Part shown: one piece after another, positions 18,907 through 27,543 of the stretch
How the letters are laid out: the number at the start of each line of letters is the position of its first letter
How positions within the stretch are numbered: position 1 is the first letter of the stretch
From: Candidatus Acidulodesulfobacterium acidiphilum
Lineage (GTDB): Bacteria > SZUA-79 > Acidulodesulfobacterales > Acidulodesulfobacteraceae
Length of the DNA stretch: 64,000 nt
Direction of reading: 5' to 3'
Assembly (NCBI GenBank): GCA_008534395.1
Contig: SHMQ01000009.1
Span: 22,387 to 86,386, forward strand
Made by a program: the position numbers and the translations under genes
Notes under the pieces: generated by a model
The model's database searches: none
What the model saw: only the letters and a program-made list of their open reading frames with translations
What the model was told of the DNA's origin: nothing

Positions 18907-18928
18907 GCCAGAATTCAATTCCGGCACC
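18907..18928. repeat. Degenerate GAATTC palindrome (family B)
   Basis: GCCAGAATTCAATTCCGGCACC, an imperfect version of the family B palindrome, lying 11 bp from family A copy 1. The same adjacency of the two families is seen near 51.4 kb. Confidence 0.6.
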
Positions 18929-18929
18929 A

Positions 18930-19628
18930 TCACAAATTGACCTCTTCTATTAACCCGTTGGAAATTTTAATTTTACGGCTCATCATGGCGGAAAAATTTG
19001 CGTCATGAGTAACTATAGCAAGGGTTTTCCCATATTTTTTATTAAGTCCGATAATTATTTCATGAAGTTTTTCGGCATGTCGCGGGTCGAGATTGCCGGT
19101 AGGTTCATCCATTAATATAACCTCGGGAGAGCATACGAGCGCCCTTGCAATTGCCGCTCTCTGCTGTTCGCCGCCGGAAAGCATATAGGGTTTAAAATTA
19201 AGTCTTTTTTCAAGACCCATTTCGCAAAGATAATCCTTAGCAATTTTAAACGCCGCATTTTTGTTTTCTTTCCTTATCAGTAACGGCATTGCCGCATTTT
19301 CTAAACAGCTGAACTCATTTAAAAGATAGTGAAATTGAAAAACGAAACCTATATTTTTATTTCTGAAACGGGCAAGATTTGCGTCGGAAAGAGAATAAAC
19401 GTCGGATTGTCCGAAATATTCGATACTGCCCGAATCAGGCTTAAGAAGCGTTCCCATGATATGCAGAAGAGTGCTTTTTCCGGTACCGGATTCTCCGGTA
19501 ATAGCAACGGTATCGCCTCTTTTTATTTCAAAATCGGCTTTGTTTAAAATATTTACGGTTTCATTTCCGGCCTTAAAAATCTTGACTATGTTTTTTAATG
19601 AAACGGCTGAATTGCTTTGTATATTCAT
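18930..19628 (-). CDS. lolD: Lipoprotein release ATPase LolD
   Basis: ATPase of the LolCDE exporter that extracts lipoproteins from the inner membrane for LolA. ABC domain with Walker A GESGTGKST (about 41-49), Q-loop FQFHYLLNEF, signature LSGGEQQRAAIARAL, Walker B VILMDEPTGNLD and the switch histidine in VTHD. 232 residues. A MacB-type ATPase would look alike; pairing with the LolC/E-like permease next door favours LolD. Confidence 0.93.
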   Translation of the reverse strand: MNIQSNSAVSLKNIVKIFKAGNETVNILNKADFEIKRGDTVAITGESGTGKSTLLHIMGTLLKPDSGSIEYFGQSDVYSLSDANLARFRNKNIGFVFQFHYLLNEFSCLENAAMPLLIRKENKNAAFKIAKDYLCEMGLEKRLNFKPYMLSGGEQQRAAIARALVCSPEVILMDEPTGNLDPRHAEKLHEIIIGLNKKYGKTLAIVTHDANFSAMMSRKIKISNGLIEEVNL

Positions 19629-19641
19629 AATTTACAATTTT

Positions 19642-19670
19642 GACGGGGCAGAATTCAATTATACCCCCGT
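19642..19670. repeat. Degenerate family B repeat in lolD-lolC spacer
   Basis: GACGGGGCAGAATTCAATT followed by ATACCCCCGT: outer GACGGGG/CCCCCGT arms around a GAATTC core. A decayed relative of the 51.5-kb array unit, which also starts GACGGGGACAGAATT. Confidence 0.5.
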
Positions 19671-19682
19671 AGTTATAATTCG

Positions 19683-20918
19683 CTACTCGTATCTGACGCC
19701 TTCGGCCGGGTCTATTTTACCCGCTTTATAAGAAGGATATAAGGTTGCTATAAAACTTAAGAATATTGAACAAAAACCTATAACTACAAATTCGCCGGCT
19801 GTCATCCTAACGGGAAGCGCGGTGATGTAGTAAACCGACGACGGCAGGCTTATTATATGATACGTTTCTTCCAAATATCCTATTATAAATCCGGATATGA
19901 GTCCTAGGGCGGTTCCTATAGACCCTATAATAAGACCCTGCGCGATAAAAATAATCATTATATCTTTAGACGAAGCTCCTATGGATTTTAATACCGCTAT
20001 ATCTTTTCTTTTTTCCATAACGACCATTATAAGGGTTGAGATAATATTGAACGCCGCCACTAAAACTATAAGGAACAGGATAACAAACATCGTAAGTTTT
20101 TCTAATTTTATAGCGGAAAATAAATTTTTATTTAATTCTTCCCAGCTTAAAGCGTAATAAGAAGATGCCGCCGTACCCGCGTTTAATTTATCTGCAATTT
20201 TTTTCGCAAGCGCATTAGCCGAACCCAATCTGTTTAATTTAACTTCAAGTCCGGTAACTGTGTTTGACGAAAGTCCTATAAAATTCTGGGCGTTTTTGAC
20301 GGATATAAAAGAAAAAGTTGAATCGTAATTATACATTCCGCTGTTGATTATACCGCAAACGGTAAATCTTTCGGTCTTAGGCATAACGCCGAAAGGAGTG
20401 ATGCGCCCTTCAGGCGAAATGATAGTAACCCTGTCTCCGACCGAAACTCCGAGATTTTGCGCTAAAACTTTGCCGAGAACTATTTCGTTTTCGTTTTTAG
20501 CGTTTAAACCGGACAGACTGCCTTTTATCAAATATTTTTTTAAATCGGTAACTTTTTCTTCGGAATTTACGTCTATGCCTCTTAACACACTGCCGGTAGA
20601 GGTGCTTGACGAAGTTATCATAACGTCCGTGTATATAAAAGGAGAAACGTCTTTTACGCCTTTAACCGAACGTATTTTTTTTACAGCGCTTTTATAGTTG
20701 TTTACAAAGCCGTTATAATTTAAAACTATGACCTGCGACTCTATGCCTATTACTTTTTTTTCTAAAGCATGGTCGAATCCGCTCATTACGGATATAACCA
20801 CGATAAGAGCCATTACTCCTATAGTTATTCCCATTATGGATATTAAACTGAGCAGGGATATAAAAGAATTATTCTTCGGCTTTAAATAATGCAGGGCTAT
20901 TTTAGTATGAAAACTCAT
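19683..20918 (-). CDS. lolC: Lipoprotein release permease, LolC/LolE family
   Basis: Membrane subunit of the LolCDE exporter. Four helices: one at residues about 20-45, a periplasmic MacB-PCD domain (50-255), then three helices near 270-300, 315-350 and 375-400. The FTSL-like region MVVMEKRKDIAVLKSIGAS, which contacts LolD, is present. 411 residues. Only one permease gene is seen, as expected in lineages with a single homodimeric LolF/LolC/E. Gene order lysS-lolC-lolD-bamA is conserved among deltaproteobacteria. Confidence 0.92.
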   Translation of the reverse strand: MSFHTKIALHYLKPKNNSFISLLSLISIMGITIGVMALIVVISVMSGFDHALEKKVIGIESQVIVLNYNGFVNNYKSAVKKIRSVKGVKDVSPFIYTDVMITSSSTSTGSVLRGIDVNSEEKVTDLKKYLIKGSLSGLNAKNENEIVLGKVLAQNLGVSVGDRVTIISPEGRITPFGVMPKTERFTVCGIINSGMYNYDSTFSFISVKNAQNFIGLSSNTVTGLEVKLNRLGSANALAKKIADKLNAGTAASSYYALSWEELNKNLFSAIKLEKLTMFVILFLIVLVAAFNIISTLIMVVMEKRKDIAVLKSIGASSKDIMIIFIAQGLIIGSIGTALGLISGFIIGYLEETYHIISLPSSVYYITALPVRMTAGEFVVIGFCSIFLSFIATLYPSYKAGKIDPAEGVRYE

Positions 20919-20961
20919 TATTATAATAATACTATTGATTTCGTTGATTTTGCAAGTTTAT

Positions 20962-22449
20962 TTATTTAACGGGTTTAAGCAGCGGAAACAATATGACGTC
21001 CCTTATGGAGCTAGAATTCGTCAAAAGCATAACTACCCTGTCTATGCCTATTCCGCAACCCGCGGTAGGCGGAAGTCCCTGCTTTAAAGCTTCTATATAA
21101 TCGTCGTCCATTTCCGCCGGCAAGCCTTCTTTAATTTTTATTTCTACCTGCATTTTAAAACGTTCTTCCTGATCGAGCGGATCGTTTAGTTCCGAAAACC
21201 CGTTGCCTATCTCTCTTCCGGCTATAAAAAGCTCGAACCTTTCAGTCACCGAACCGTCTTTATCGTTTCGCCTAGCAAGCGGGGAGCTTTCTACCGGATA
21301 ATCTGTAATAAAAGTAGGATTCATAAGTTTAGGCTCTACCGTTTCGTCGAATAGAATAGTTAATAATTCTCCAAGACTGTCCGTTTTGCTTATACCTGGG
21401 GTGTTTCTCTTCGTTAAAATATCGAAAACTTTTTCTACGGTATCTATTTCTTCGGGTTTAAACCCGCCTATGTCTACTAAACTATCTTTAAGTTTAATTT
21501 TTTTAAAAGGCGGCTTAAAATTCAATTTTTCCGTTCCATAATCTATTTCGTAATTGCCGCAAATTTTTAACGCCAGTTCCGACATCATTTTTTCGACGAA
21601 TTCCATAAGAGAATTATTTTCGGAATAAGCCGTATAAAATTCCAGCATCGTAAACTCCGGATTATGCCGGACGGATATTCCTTCGTTCCTGAAATTTCTG
21701 CCTATTTCGTAAACGCGGTCGAATCCTCCTACTACTATCCTTTTTAAGTATAATTCCGGCGCTATTCTCATATAAAGTTCTAAATTAAGAGCATTATGAT
21801 GGGTTTTAAAAGGTCTTGCGGTGGCTCCGCCAGGATTAGCTTGCATCATGGGAGTTTCTACTTCGAGAAAATCGTTCGCGTCTAAAAAAGATCTGAAAAA
21901 CCTTATGGTTTCGGCTCTTTTCTTAAAAATTTCCCTGACTTCCCGACTTGCTATTAAATCTACGTATCTTTTTCTAAAGCGGACTTCGATATCTTTGAGT
22001 CCGTGCCATTTTTCGGGAAGAGGGAGTAAAGACTTCGTTAAAATATGAATACTTTCTACTTTGATAGTAAGTTCGTCGGTTTTCGTCCTGAAAAGATGTC
22101 CTTTGACGCCGCAAATATCACCGGAATCGATATAATCTTTAAACAGCTCGAAATCATTTTCCGGTATCCCGTCTTTCTGAATATAGCACTGGATTTCTCC
22201 AAAGCCGTCCCTTATCCTAAAAAAAGCCGCCTTGCCAAAACTTCTTATAATAATTATCCTGCCTGCGGTTTCTACTTCTGCCCTGTTGCTTTCAAAAAAA
22301 TCTTTATCGTTGCCGCCGAATTTTTCTATTATATTCTTTATATTTTCCTTCTTTTTAAAATCGTTTGAAAAAGGATTTATTCCTTTTTCTCTTAATTTAT
22401 TTAATTTATCCAAGCGATTATTTTCCAAAATATTTAATTCCTGTTCCAT
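20962..22449 (-). CDS. lysS: Lysyl-tRNA synthetase, class II
   Basis: Charges tRNA-Lys. N-terminal OB-fold anticodon-binding domain (about 55-150; VETAGRIIIIRSFGKAAFFRIRD split over two strands) and class II catalytic core with motif 1 FLEVETPMMQ, motif 2 FRNEGISVRHNPEFTMLE and motif 3 GCGIGIDRVVMLL. 495 residues, normal. 44 bp upstream of lolC. Confidence 0.97.
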   Translation of the reverse strand: MEQELNILENNRLDKLNKLREKGINPFSNDFKKKENIKNIIEKFGGNDKDFFESNRAEVETAGRIIIIRSFGKAAFFRIRDGFGEIQCYIQKDGIPENDFELFKDYIDSGDICGVKGHLFRTKTDELTIKVESIHILTKSLLPLPEKWHGLKDIEVRFRKRYVDLIASREVREIFKKRAETIRFFRSFLDANDFLEVETPMMQANPGGATARPFKTHHNALNLELYMRIAPELYLKRIVVGGFDRVYEIGRNFRNEGISVRHNPEFTMLEFYTAYSENNSLMEFVEKMMSELALKICGNYEIDYGTEKLNFKPPFKKIKLKDSLVDIGGFKPEEIDTVEKVFDILTKRNTPGISKTDSLGELLTILFDETVEPKLMNPTFITDYPVESSPLARRNDKDGSVTERFELFIAGREIGNGFSELNDPLDQEERFKMQVEIKIKEGLPAEMDDDYIEALKQGLPPTAGCGIGIDRVVMLLTNSSSIRDVILFPLLKPVK

Positions 22450-22490
22450 TATATATCTCCTTTGTCAATTTTTCCCATTCATAAATTGAT

Positions 22491-22518
22491 AAACGAAGGG
22501 ATTGCTTCACTATCGTTT
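22491..22518. repeat. Decayed intergenic inverted repeat
   Basis: AAACGA at 22491-22496 pairs with TCGTTT at 22513-22518 around GGGATTGCTTCAC; ACAATGAC follows. It resembles the widespread GATTGCTTC...GCAATGAC intergenic repeat, but is worn. Directly next to a family B array. Confidence 0.4.
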
Positions 22519-22531
22519 ACAATGACTAATA

Positions 22532-22631
22532 CGCGCAGAATTGAATTCTGGCTTTCCATTTTGATACAGTGCCAGAATTGAATTCTGGCTTTCCATTTTG
22601 TGACGGTGCCAGAATTGAATTCTGGCACCGT
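22532..22631. repeat. Family B tandem array, three 37-bp units
   Basis: Three palindromic units with CAGAATTG starting at 22536, 22573 and 22610, an exact 37-bp period. Core palindrome GCCAGAATTGAATTCTGGC; spacer GCTTTCCATTTTG. The last unit ends 5 bp from the prfB stop codon, so its hairpin would form at the 3' end of prfB mRNA and before lysS. Confidence 0.9.
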
Positions 22632-22635
22632 AATA

Positions 22636-23770
22636 TTATGCTCTTACGCCCAACAGATATGCGCTTATAAATTCGTCGATGTCGCCGTCAAATACACTTT
22701 TATCGTCGTATATGGTGACCCCAGTCCTGTGGTCTTTAATGACTCTGTTTGGGTTGAGGGTATAAGACCTTATCTGCGAACCCCAAGATATCTCTTTTTT
22801 TGTTTTGTTTACCTTATCTTCTTCCTCTTCCTGCTTTTTTTTGTAATAGTCGTAAAGTCTTGCCCTTAAGAGTTTATATGCCGAATCTTTGTTTTTATGC
22901 TGAGACCTTTCGTTTTGACAAGCTACTACTATGCCTGTCGGGATATGTGTCAGCCTGACGGCTGAATCGGTAGTATTGACGTGCTGTCCGCCTGCTCCGC
23001 TGGAACGGTAAGTGTCTATTTTAACGTCTTTTTCGTCTATAACTACGTCGATAGAATCGTCTATCTCGGGATAAACGAATACGGAAGCAAAAGACGTATG
23101 CCTTCTTTTATTTGCATCGAAAGGAGAAATCCTTACTAATCTGTGAACGCCGCTTTCCGCCTTAAGATAACCGTAGGCATATTTACCGTGGACGGTAAAA
23201 GTAACGCTTTTTACTCCAGCTTCTTCGCCTGCATTAAACTCCATTATTGCCGTTTTAAATTTTCTGCGCTCCGCCCACCTTAGATACATTCTTAAAAGCA
23301 TATTTGCAAAATCCATGGATTCGGTACCGCCAGAACCTGCATGAATTTCCACTATAGCATCTAGTTTGTCGTCTTTTCCGGAAAGAGTAGTATCCATTTC
23401 TAAAGAGGATACGCTTTTTTCTAAAGATTTTACGCCGGCGAAAATTTCTTCTAGCATTTTTTCGTCATTTTCTTCTATAGAAATATCGTATAGGTCTTTT
23501 ATGTTTTTAAACTCTTCGTAAACGGAATAAAAAGTTTTAATCTTATTTTCAATAGCCGATTTTTCTATCAATATTTCCTTAGAATAGCTTATATCTTTAT
23601 AAAAATCTTCTTTTGAAGAAATTTCTTCTATCTCTTTTAGTCTTTTTTCGGAAATATCTACTTCAAAGCGCCCTCCGCAGTTTTTCTAATTTTTCTTCGA
23701 GGGTTTTCAGGCTTCTTTCCAAAAAACTTACGTTAAAAAGCGAATCGCTCTGTGCTGAAGCTATAGACAT
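22636..23770 (-). CDS. prfB: Peptide chain release factor 2 (programmed +1 frameshift)
   Basis: Recognises UGA/UAA stop codons and triggers peptide release. Translation starts at the ATG at 23770 (SD GGAGG 9 nt upstream), reads 35 codons to an in-frame TGA at 23665-23663, and resumes in the +1 frame to 22636. The slip site is CTT TGA, preceded by GGAGG three bases upstream, the same arrangement as E. coli prfB. The main part carries the SPF tripeptide that reads the stop codon (RISPFDANKRRHTS) and the GGQ loop (RSSGAGGQHVNTTDSAVR). Shifted length about 377 residues. The product autoregulates its own synthesis through UGA at codon 36. The 311-residue piece alone would lack the N-terminal domain. 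Confidence 0.95.
23663..23676 (-). promoter_or_regulatory. prfB +1 frameshift signal
   Basis: On the minus strand: GGAGGGCGCTTTGA. An internal Shine-Dalgarno-like GGAGG sits three bases before CTT, followed by the in-frame TGA. This is the classic RF2 autoregulatory element: when RF2 is scarce the ribosome slips on CTT-T and continues. Confidence 0.95.
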
Positions 23771-23811
23771 TTAAAAAACCTCCGGATAAATATATCTTTT
23801 TAAATTTAACT

Positions 23812-25389
23812 TTATTTTTCTCTATAAATATTTAATGCAGGAAACAGTTTTAATATAAAAATATATAACATTGAAATTATAAAAACAAAATCCGATATAT
23901 ATGCAAATATATTACCATATAATGCAAAAAAAGTCTTTCTATTAATTAATTTAACGTAACCTATCATATAAGTACGCTTAAATATCGCGGTTTCATCTAA
24001 AATTTTACCGACCGGCGATATTATTCCGCTTATGCCCGTATTTCCGGCGCGGGCAATAAACCTTTCATTTTCTACCGCAGGAAAAACGGTCATAGACATA
24101 TCCTGATAAGGAGCCGATGTTTTGCCGTACCATGCATCGTCCGTAATACTCACGAAAAGATTTGCGCCTTTTTTTGGAAAATGCCTTACAAGTCCGTCAA
24201 AATAAGCTTCATAGCATATCATGGAACCTATTTTTAATTTGCCGTTTTTTAAAATCCTGAACTTTTTGCCCGCCGTAAAGTTTCCTATACCCGCTCCCTT
24301 TAAAATATGCGCGAGAAAAGGCAGCTGTTTCTTTAACGGTATATATTCTCCGAAAGGGACTAAATGATGTTTATCGTAATAATAATACCTTCCTTTGTCG
24401 GTAAACATATAGTCCCTGTTATAATAATGGTACTTAAAATTAAAAAATTTAAATCCTATAGCGCCAAAAACCATATCTATTTTATGCTTTTCGGTAAATC
24501 TCATAACCTTGTTCCAGTAAAAAGGATAAACCGATATAATATACGGGAGAGCAGTTTCAGGCCATATAACCAGCTTAGGTTTATATTTTAAAGACTGCTT
24601 GGTCAATTTAAGATATATATGCGTCGTTCTTTTTTTAGTAATTTTCCATTTTTGGAACATACCTATATTTCCTTGAATAAGGGCGACCCTTAAAGGTTTT
24701 TTATGTTTAACGAGTTTATTTATCGAATATATATTGTAATAACCGTATAATATAACTAAAATAAAAACCGATATAACAAAAAAAAGCTCAAATAATGCCT
24801 GTTTTTTTGAAAACCTGTTTTTTTGAAAAATAAAACTGAATATTGAATAATTAATCAGAACTATTATAAAAGATAATCCGAAAACGCCGATAATATTGGA
24901 AATTTGTATAAAAGGAATATTTAAATACTGCGAGTATCCCAAGTTTTCCCATGGAAAACCCGTTAAAAGCTTAGATTTCAAAAACTCGAAAAAAACCCAG
25001 TTTGAAGGTATTAGAATAAAGCTTAATTTCTTATATCGGTTTAATATAATCTTTGAAAAACCGGCAAACAGAGCTACGTAAAGAGCAAGATACGAAGCAA
25101 GAAGAATAAGCGCAAAAACCGCTATATAGTAAGGAAGGTCGCCGAATTTACTTACGGTGTAAACTATCCAGTAAAGTATAATTACGTATGAAATTATACC
25201 TGCAATAAAACCGTATAAGAAAGATTCTTTAAAACCCTTAGATTTATGTACGGCGTATAAAAGAGGGATTAATGCAATCCATGCAAGAAATTCAAGGTTA
25301 AAAACAGGAAATAAAAGGGCTGTTATAACGCCGGACAAACCAGCTAAGCATAGATTTTTTATTTTATCGTTCGTTAATATTGTCTTCAT
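23812..25389 (-). CDS. lnt: Apolipoprotein N-acyltransferase
   Basis: Adds the third acyl chain to the N-terminal cysteine of lipoproteins, in the inner membrane. Residues 1-205 hold about six membrane helices; the periplasmic nitrilase domain follows with the triad Glu in VIWPETALPY, Lys in DKHHLVPFGEY and Cys in IGSMICYEAYF. A last helix near 495-515. 525 residues, normal. Fits with the LolCD system nearby, since Lol needs triacylated lipoproteins. Its ATG lies 2 nt after the mazG stop. Confidence 0.94.
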   Translation of the reverse strand: MKTILTNDKIKNLCLAGLSGVITALLFPVFNLEFLAWIALIPLLYAVHKSKGFKESFLYGFIAGIISYVIILYWIVYTVSKFGDLPYYIAVFALILLASYLALYVALFAGFSKIILNRYKKLSFILIPSNWVFFEFLKSKLLTGFPWENLGYSQYLNIPFIQISNIIGVFGLSFIIVLINYSIFSFIFQKNRFSKKQALFELFFVISVFILVILYGYYNIYSINKLVKHKKPLRVALIQGNIGMFQKWKITKKRTTHIYLKLTKQSLKYKPKLVIWPETALPYIISVYPFYWNKVMRFTEKHKIDMVFGAIGFKFFNFKYHYYNRDYMFTDKGRYYYYDKHHLVPFGEYIPLKKQLPFLAHILKGAGIGNFTAGKKFRILKNGKLKIGSMICYEAYFDGLVRHFPKKGANLFVSITDDAWYGKTSAPYQDMSMTVFPAVENERFIARAGNTGISGIISPVGKILDETAIFKRTYMIGYVKLINRKTFFALYGNIFAYISDFVFIISMLYIFILKLFPALNIYREK

Positions 25390-25391
25390 TA

Positions 25392-26234
25392 TTATGACCC
25401 TCTTTTAGATGATTCCCATAACTCGTCCAAGCTTGCGGCATCTAATTCCGAAAGCGGTTTTGCAGCTTTTTCCTCAATATATCCGAATCTTTTTATAAAT
25501 TTATCCGTGGATTTATTTAAAGCCGAACAGGGATGTATATCTAAAAGCCTTCCCATATTTACTATTGAAAATAGAATATCGCCGTATTCTTCGGTTATTT
25601 TATTTTTATTTCCGTCTTTATCCGTATTCAAGTTATTACCCAGTTCCTCTTTAAATTCTTCTATTTCTTCATATACTTTTTTTAAAGCCTCTTCGGCGTC
25701 CGCAAAATCTAAACCCTGCCTCTTAGCTTTTTCCTGAACCATATATGCCCTGTGCAGAGACGGCATGGATTCAGAAATATATACAGACGGTTTTTTCGGA
25801 ACGTCCGGTTTATTTTTCGATTTTTCCTTCTTTTCTTCCCCTTTAATCCTTTCCCAATTTCTAAGGATAGCGTCTTCAAGGCATTCGCCTTCTTTCAAAG
25901 AAAAATTTTCGTCGAAAACGTGAGGATGTCTTCTTATAAGTTTTTTGTTTACCGTCTCTATAACGTCGTTTATAGAAAACTCTTTTTTATCTGCATATAT
26001 GTCCGATAAAAAAACAACTTGAAGAAGAAGGTCGCCGAGTTCTTCCATTATTTCGATTTTATCGCCGGAGCCTATAGCCTCTACTACTTCGTAAGCTTCT
26101 TCTATAATATACGGTTTTAAGGTTTCTTCAGTCTGCTTCCTATCCCATGGACAGCCGGTTTCCGACCTTAATTTTTTAACTATTTCTATAAGCTCGTTGA
26201 GTTTATAGGTTTTTTGCTTTTCTTTTGCAGACAT
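25392..26234 (-). CDS. mazG: Nucleoside triphosphate pyrophosphohydrolase MazG
   Basis: House-cleaning enzyme hydrolysing NTPs/dNTPs to monophosphates. Two MazG domains: first around residues 30-105 (CPWDRKQTEETLKPYIIEEA, EELGDLLLQVVF with the EExxD metal motif), second around 170-250 (EIEEFKEEL, EEYGDILFSIVN). 280 residues, the two-domain E. coli type. A K/E-rich hinge near 135-150 joins them. Confidence 0.95.
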   Translation of the reverse strand: MSAKEKQKTYKLNELIEIVKKLRSETGCPWDRKQTEETLKPYIIEEAYEVVEAIGSGDKIEIMEELGDLLLQVVFLSDIYADKKEFSINDVIETVNKKLIRRHPHVFDENFSLKEGECLEDAILRNWERIKGEEKKEKSKNKPDVPKKPSVYISESMPSLHRAYMVQEKAKRQGLDFADAEEALKKVYEEIEEFKEELGNNLNTDKDGNKNKITEEYGDILFSIVNMGRLLDIHPCSALNKSTDKFIKRFGYIEEKAAKPLSELDAASLDELWESSKRGS

Positions 26235-26264
26235 TATTCTCCTTATTTAAAATTTTTACAATTA

Positions 26265-26972
26265 TTAAAAATAAAACAGCTTAAATATAAGCACGGTAAT
26301 TAAAATTCCTATAATGCTTCCGGTTAAAACCTCTATTTTAGTATGAATTCCGCTGCTAATTCTGGAAAGAGCTATCGTTAGCGCAAGAATAAACGTAAGC
26401 AGGGAAACTACAGGATTTAAAGTCAAAAAAGATACTATAAGCCATATAGAAAAGGCTATAGCGGCATGGCCGCTCGGAAAACCTCCCCTTAAGGGTGTGC
26501 CTTTATTAAACATAGCCTTTATTATTATAATTCCTACAAAAACAATCGATATAATTATTACGGATATATCGGAACCTTCGGTTTTAATCATATTTATCGT
26601 ATAGTATATCAAATAATAAAGGTATTTGGAAAAAATTATGTATCCGACTACGAACGAACCGAAGGCGGATAAAAGAACCGCGCCGGCGGCTAAATTTTTA
26701 ACGGCGGCAATTTCTTCAGAATGCTCTTTGGATATAAAATCGGCAAGATATTCTATGGAAGTATTAAGAGTTTCCGCAAATAAAACAAAAAAAACGGAAA
26801 CAAGGACGAATAAGATATCTATTTTCGATACTTTTAAAAAAAGAGCAAGTATTATGGCGGCAAGAGCTACGGAAAAATGTATTTTCATATTTTTCTCGGT
26901 CTTGGTAGCTAAAATAATGCCCTCTATAGCGGCGTTAAAAGATTCCAAGCGGCTCTGCGTTGTTTTTTTCAT
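26265..26972 (-). CDS. dgkA: DgkA-type lipid kinase fused to PAP2 phosphatase
   Basis: Two enzymes in one membrane protein. Residues 1-115 are a DgkA-family lipid kinase (diacylglycerol or undecaprenol) with three helices and the FAETLNTSIEYLAD catalytic signature. Residues about 130-235 are a PAP2 phosphatase with GGFPSGHAAIAFS and SRISSGIHTKIEVLTG; in the last motif Glu takes the place of the usual Asp after the catalytic His, and the first PAP2 motif is weak. A kinase and a phosphatase in one chain suggests cycling of a lipid carrier phosphate such as undecaprenyl phosphate. It lies in the ybeY-dgkA-mazG run. Confidence 0.85.
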   Translation of the reverse strand: MKKTTQSRLESFNAAIEGIILATKTEKNMKIHFSVALAAIILALFLKVSKIDILFVLVSVFFVLFAETLNTSIEYLADFISKEHSEEIAAVKNLAAGAVLLSAFGSFVVGYIIFSKYLYYLIYYTINMIKTEGSDISVIIISIVFVGIIIIKAMFNKGTPLRGGFPSGHAAIAFSIWLIVSFLTLNPVVSLLTFILALTIALSRISSGIHTKIEVLTGSIIGILITVLIFKLFYF

Positions 26973-26976
26973 ATAA

Positions 26977-27543
26977 TTACAATTTCCAGTTTAACTCTTT
27001 ATATAAAAAATTCTGCATATTTTTCATATCTTCATCATAATCTTCATCGTCTAAATTCATTTTGTGTTCTTCGTCGTGAACGTATCCGAAAAGGTGAAGA
27101 ATACCGTGTATAACAAGCAGAGCGATCTCCCTGCGAAAACCTTTTAGGTAATAATATCGGGGTCGGCTTTCTTTATTTTCGTCTTTATATTCGTAATTAT
27201 CGCCGTTCAGGGATATCCACTCTGATTTTTCCCAAAACTCGCGGTTTTTGAGGTAGTTTTTTTGCGCAACGGACGGCGATATATATATTTCGCCGATATG
27301 ATAAACGCCGTTTTCCCATTCTTTAATCTCAAACGACAGTACGTCGGTAGCTTTATTTTGATTCCTGTAAGTTTTATTCAATGTTTTAATATAATTTTCT
27401 GAACAGAAAATTATATCTATTTCATAATAACCGCAATAAAGTTTGTTTACGGAATTTTTAACGATATAGCGGACTAACCTTTGGTTTATTTTCGATTTTC
27501 TCTGAATATCCGTTATATTTATTATCGACTTTGCCTGCTTCAC
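26977..27543 (-). CDS. ybeY: Endoribonuclease YbeY (rRNA maturation)
   Basis: Metal-dependent RNase used in 16S rRNA 3' end maturation. The zinc motif is HGILHLFGYVHDEEH, three His in H-x3-H-x5-H order; the usual GYDH is GYVH here. 188 residues, a little long through an acidic/aromatic insert near residues 98-112. The start lies 86 nt inside pgpH; the N-terminal segment (SIINITDIQRK...) aligns with ordinary YbeY starts, so the overlap seems real. Confidence 0.93.
   Translation of the reverse strand: MKQAKSIINITDIQRKSKINQRLVRYIVKNSVNKLYCGYYEIDIIFCSENYIKTLNKTYRNQNKATDVLSFEIKEWENGVYHIGEIYISPSVAQKNYLKNREFWEKSEWISLNGDNYEYKDENKESRPRYYYLKGFRREIALLVIHGILHLFGYVHDEEHKMNLDDEDYDEDMKNMQNFLYKELNWKL

Noticed and set aside
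22636-23571. prfB as a 311-residue gene or a pseudogene with a nonsense mutation
   Set aside because: The CTT-TGA slip site with the GGAGG stimulator and a matching upstream frame explain the stop.
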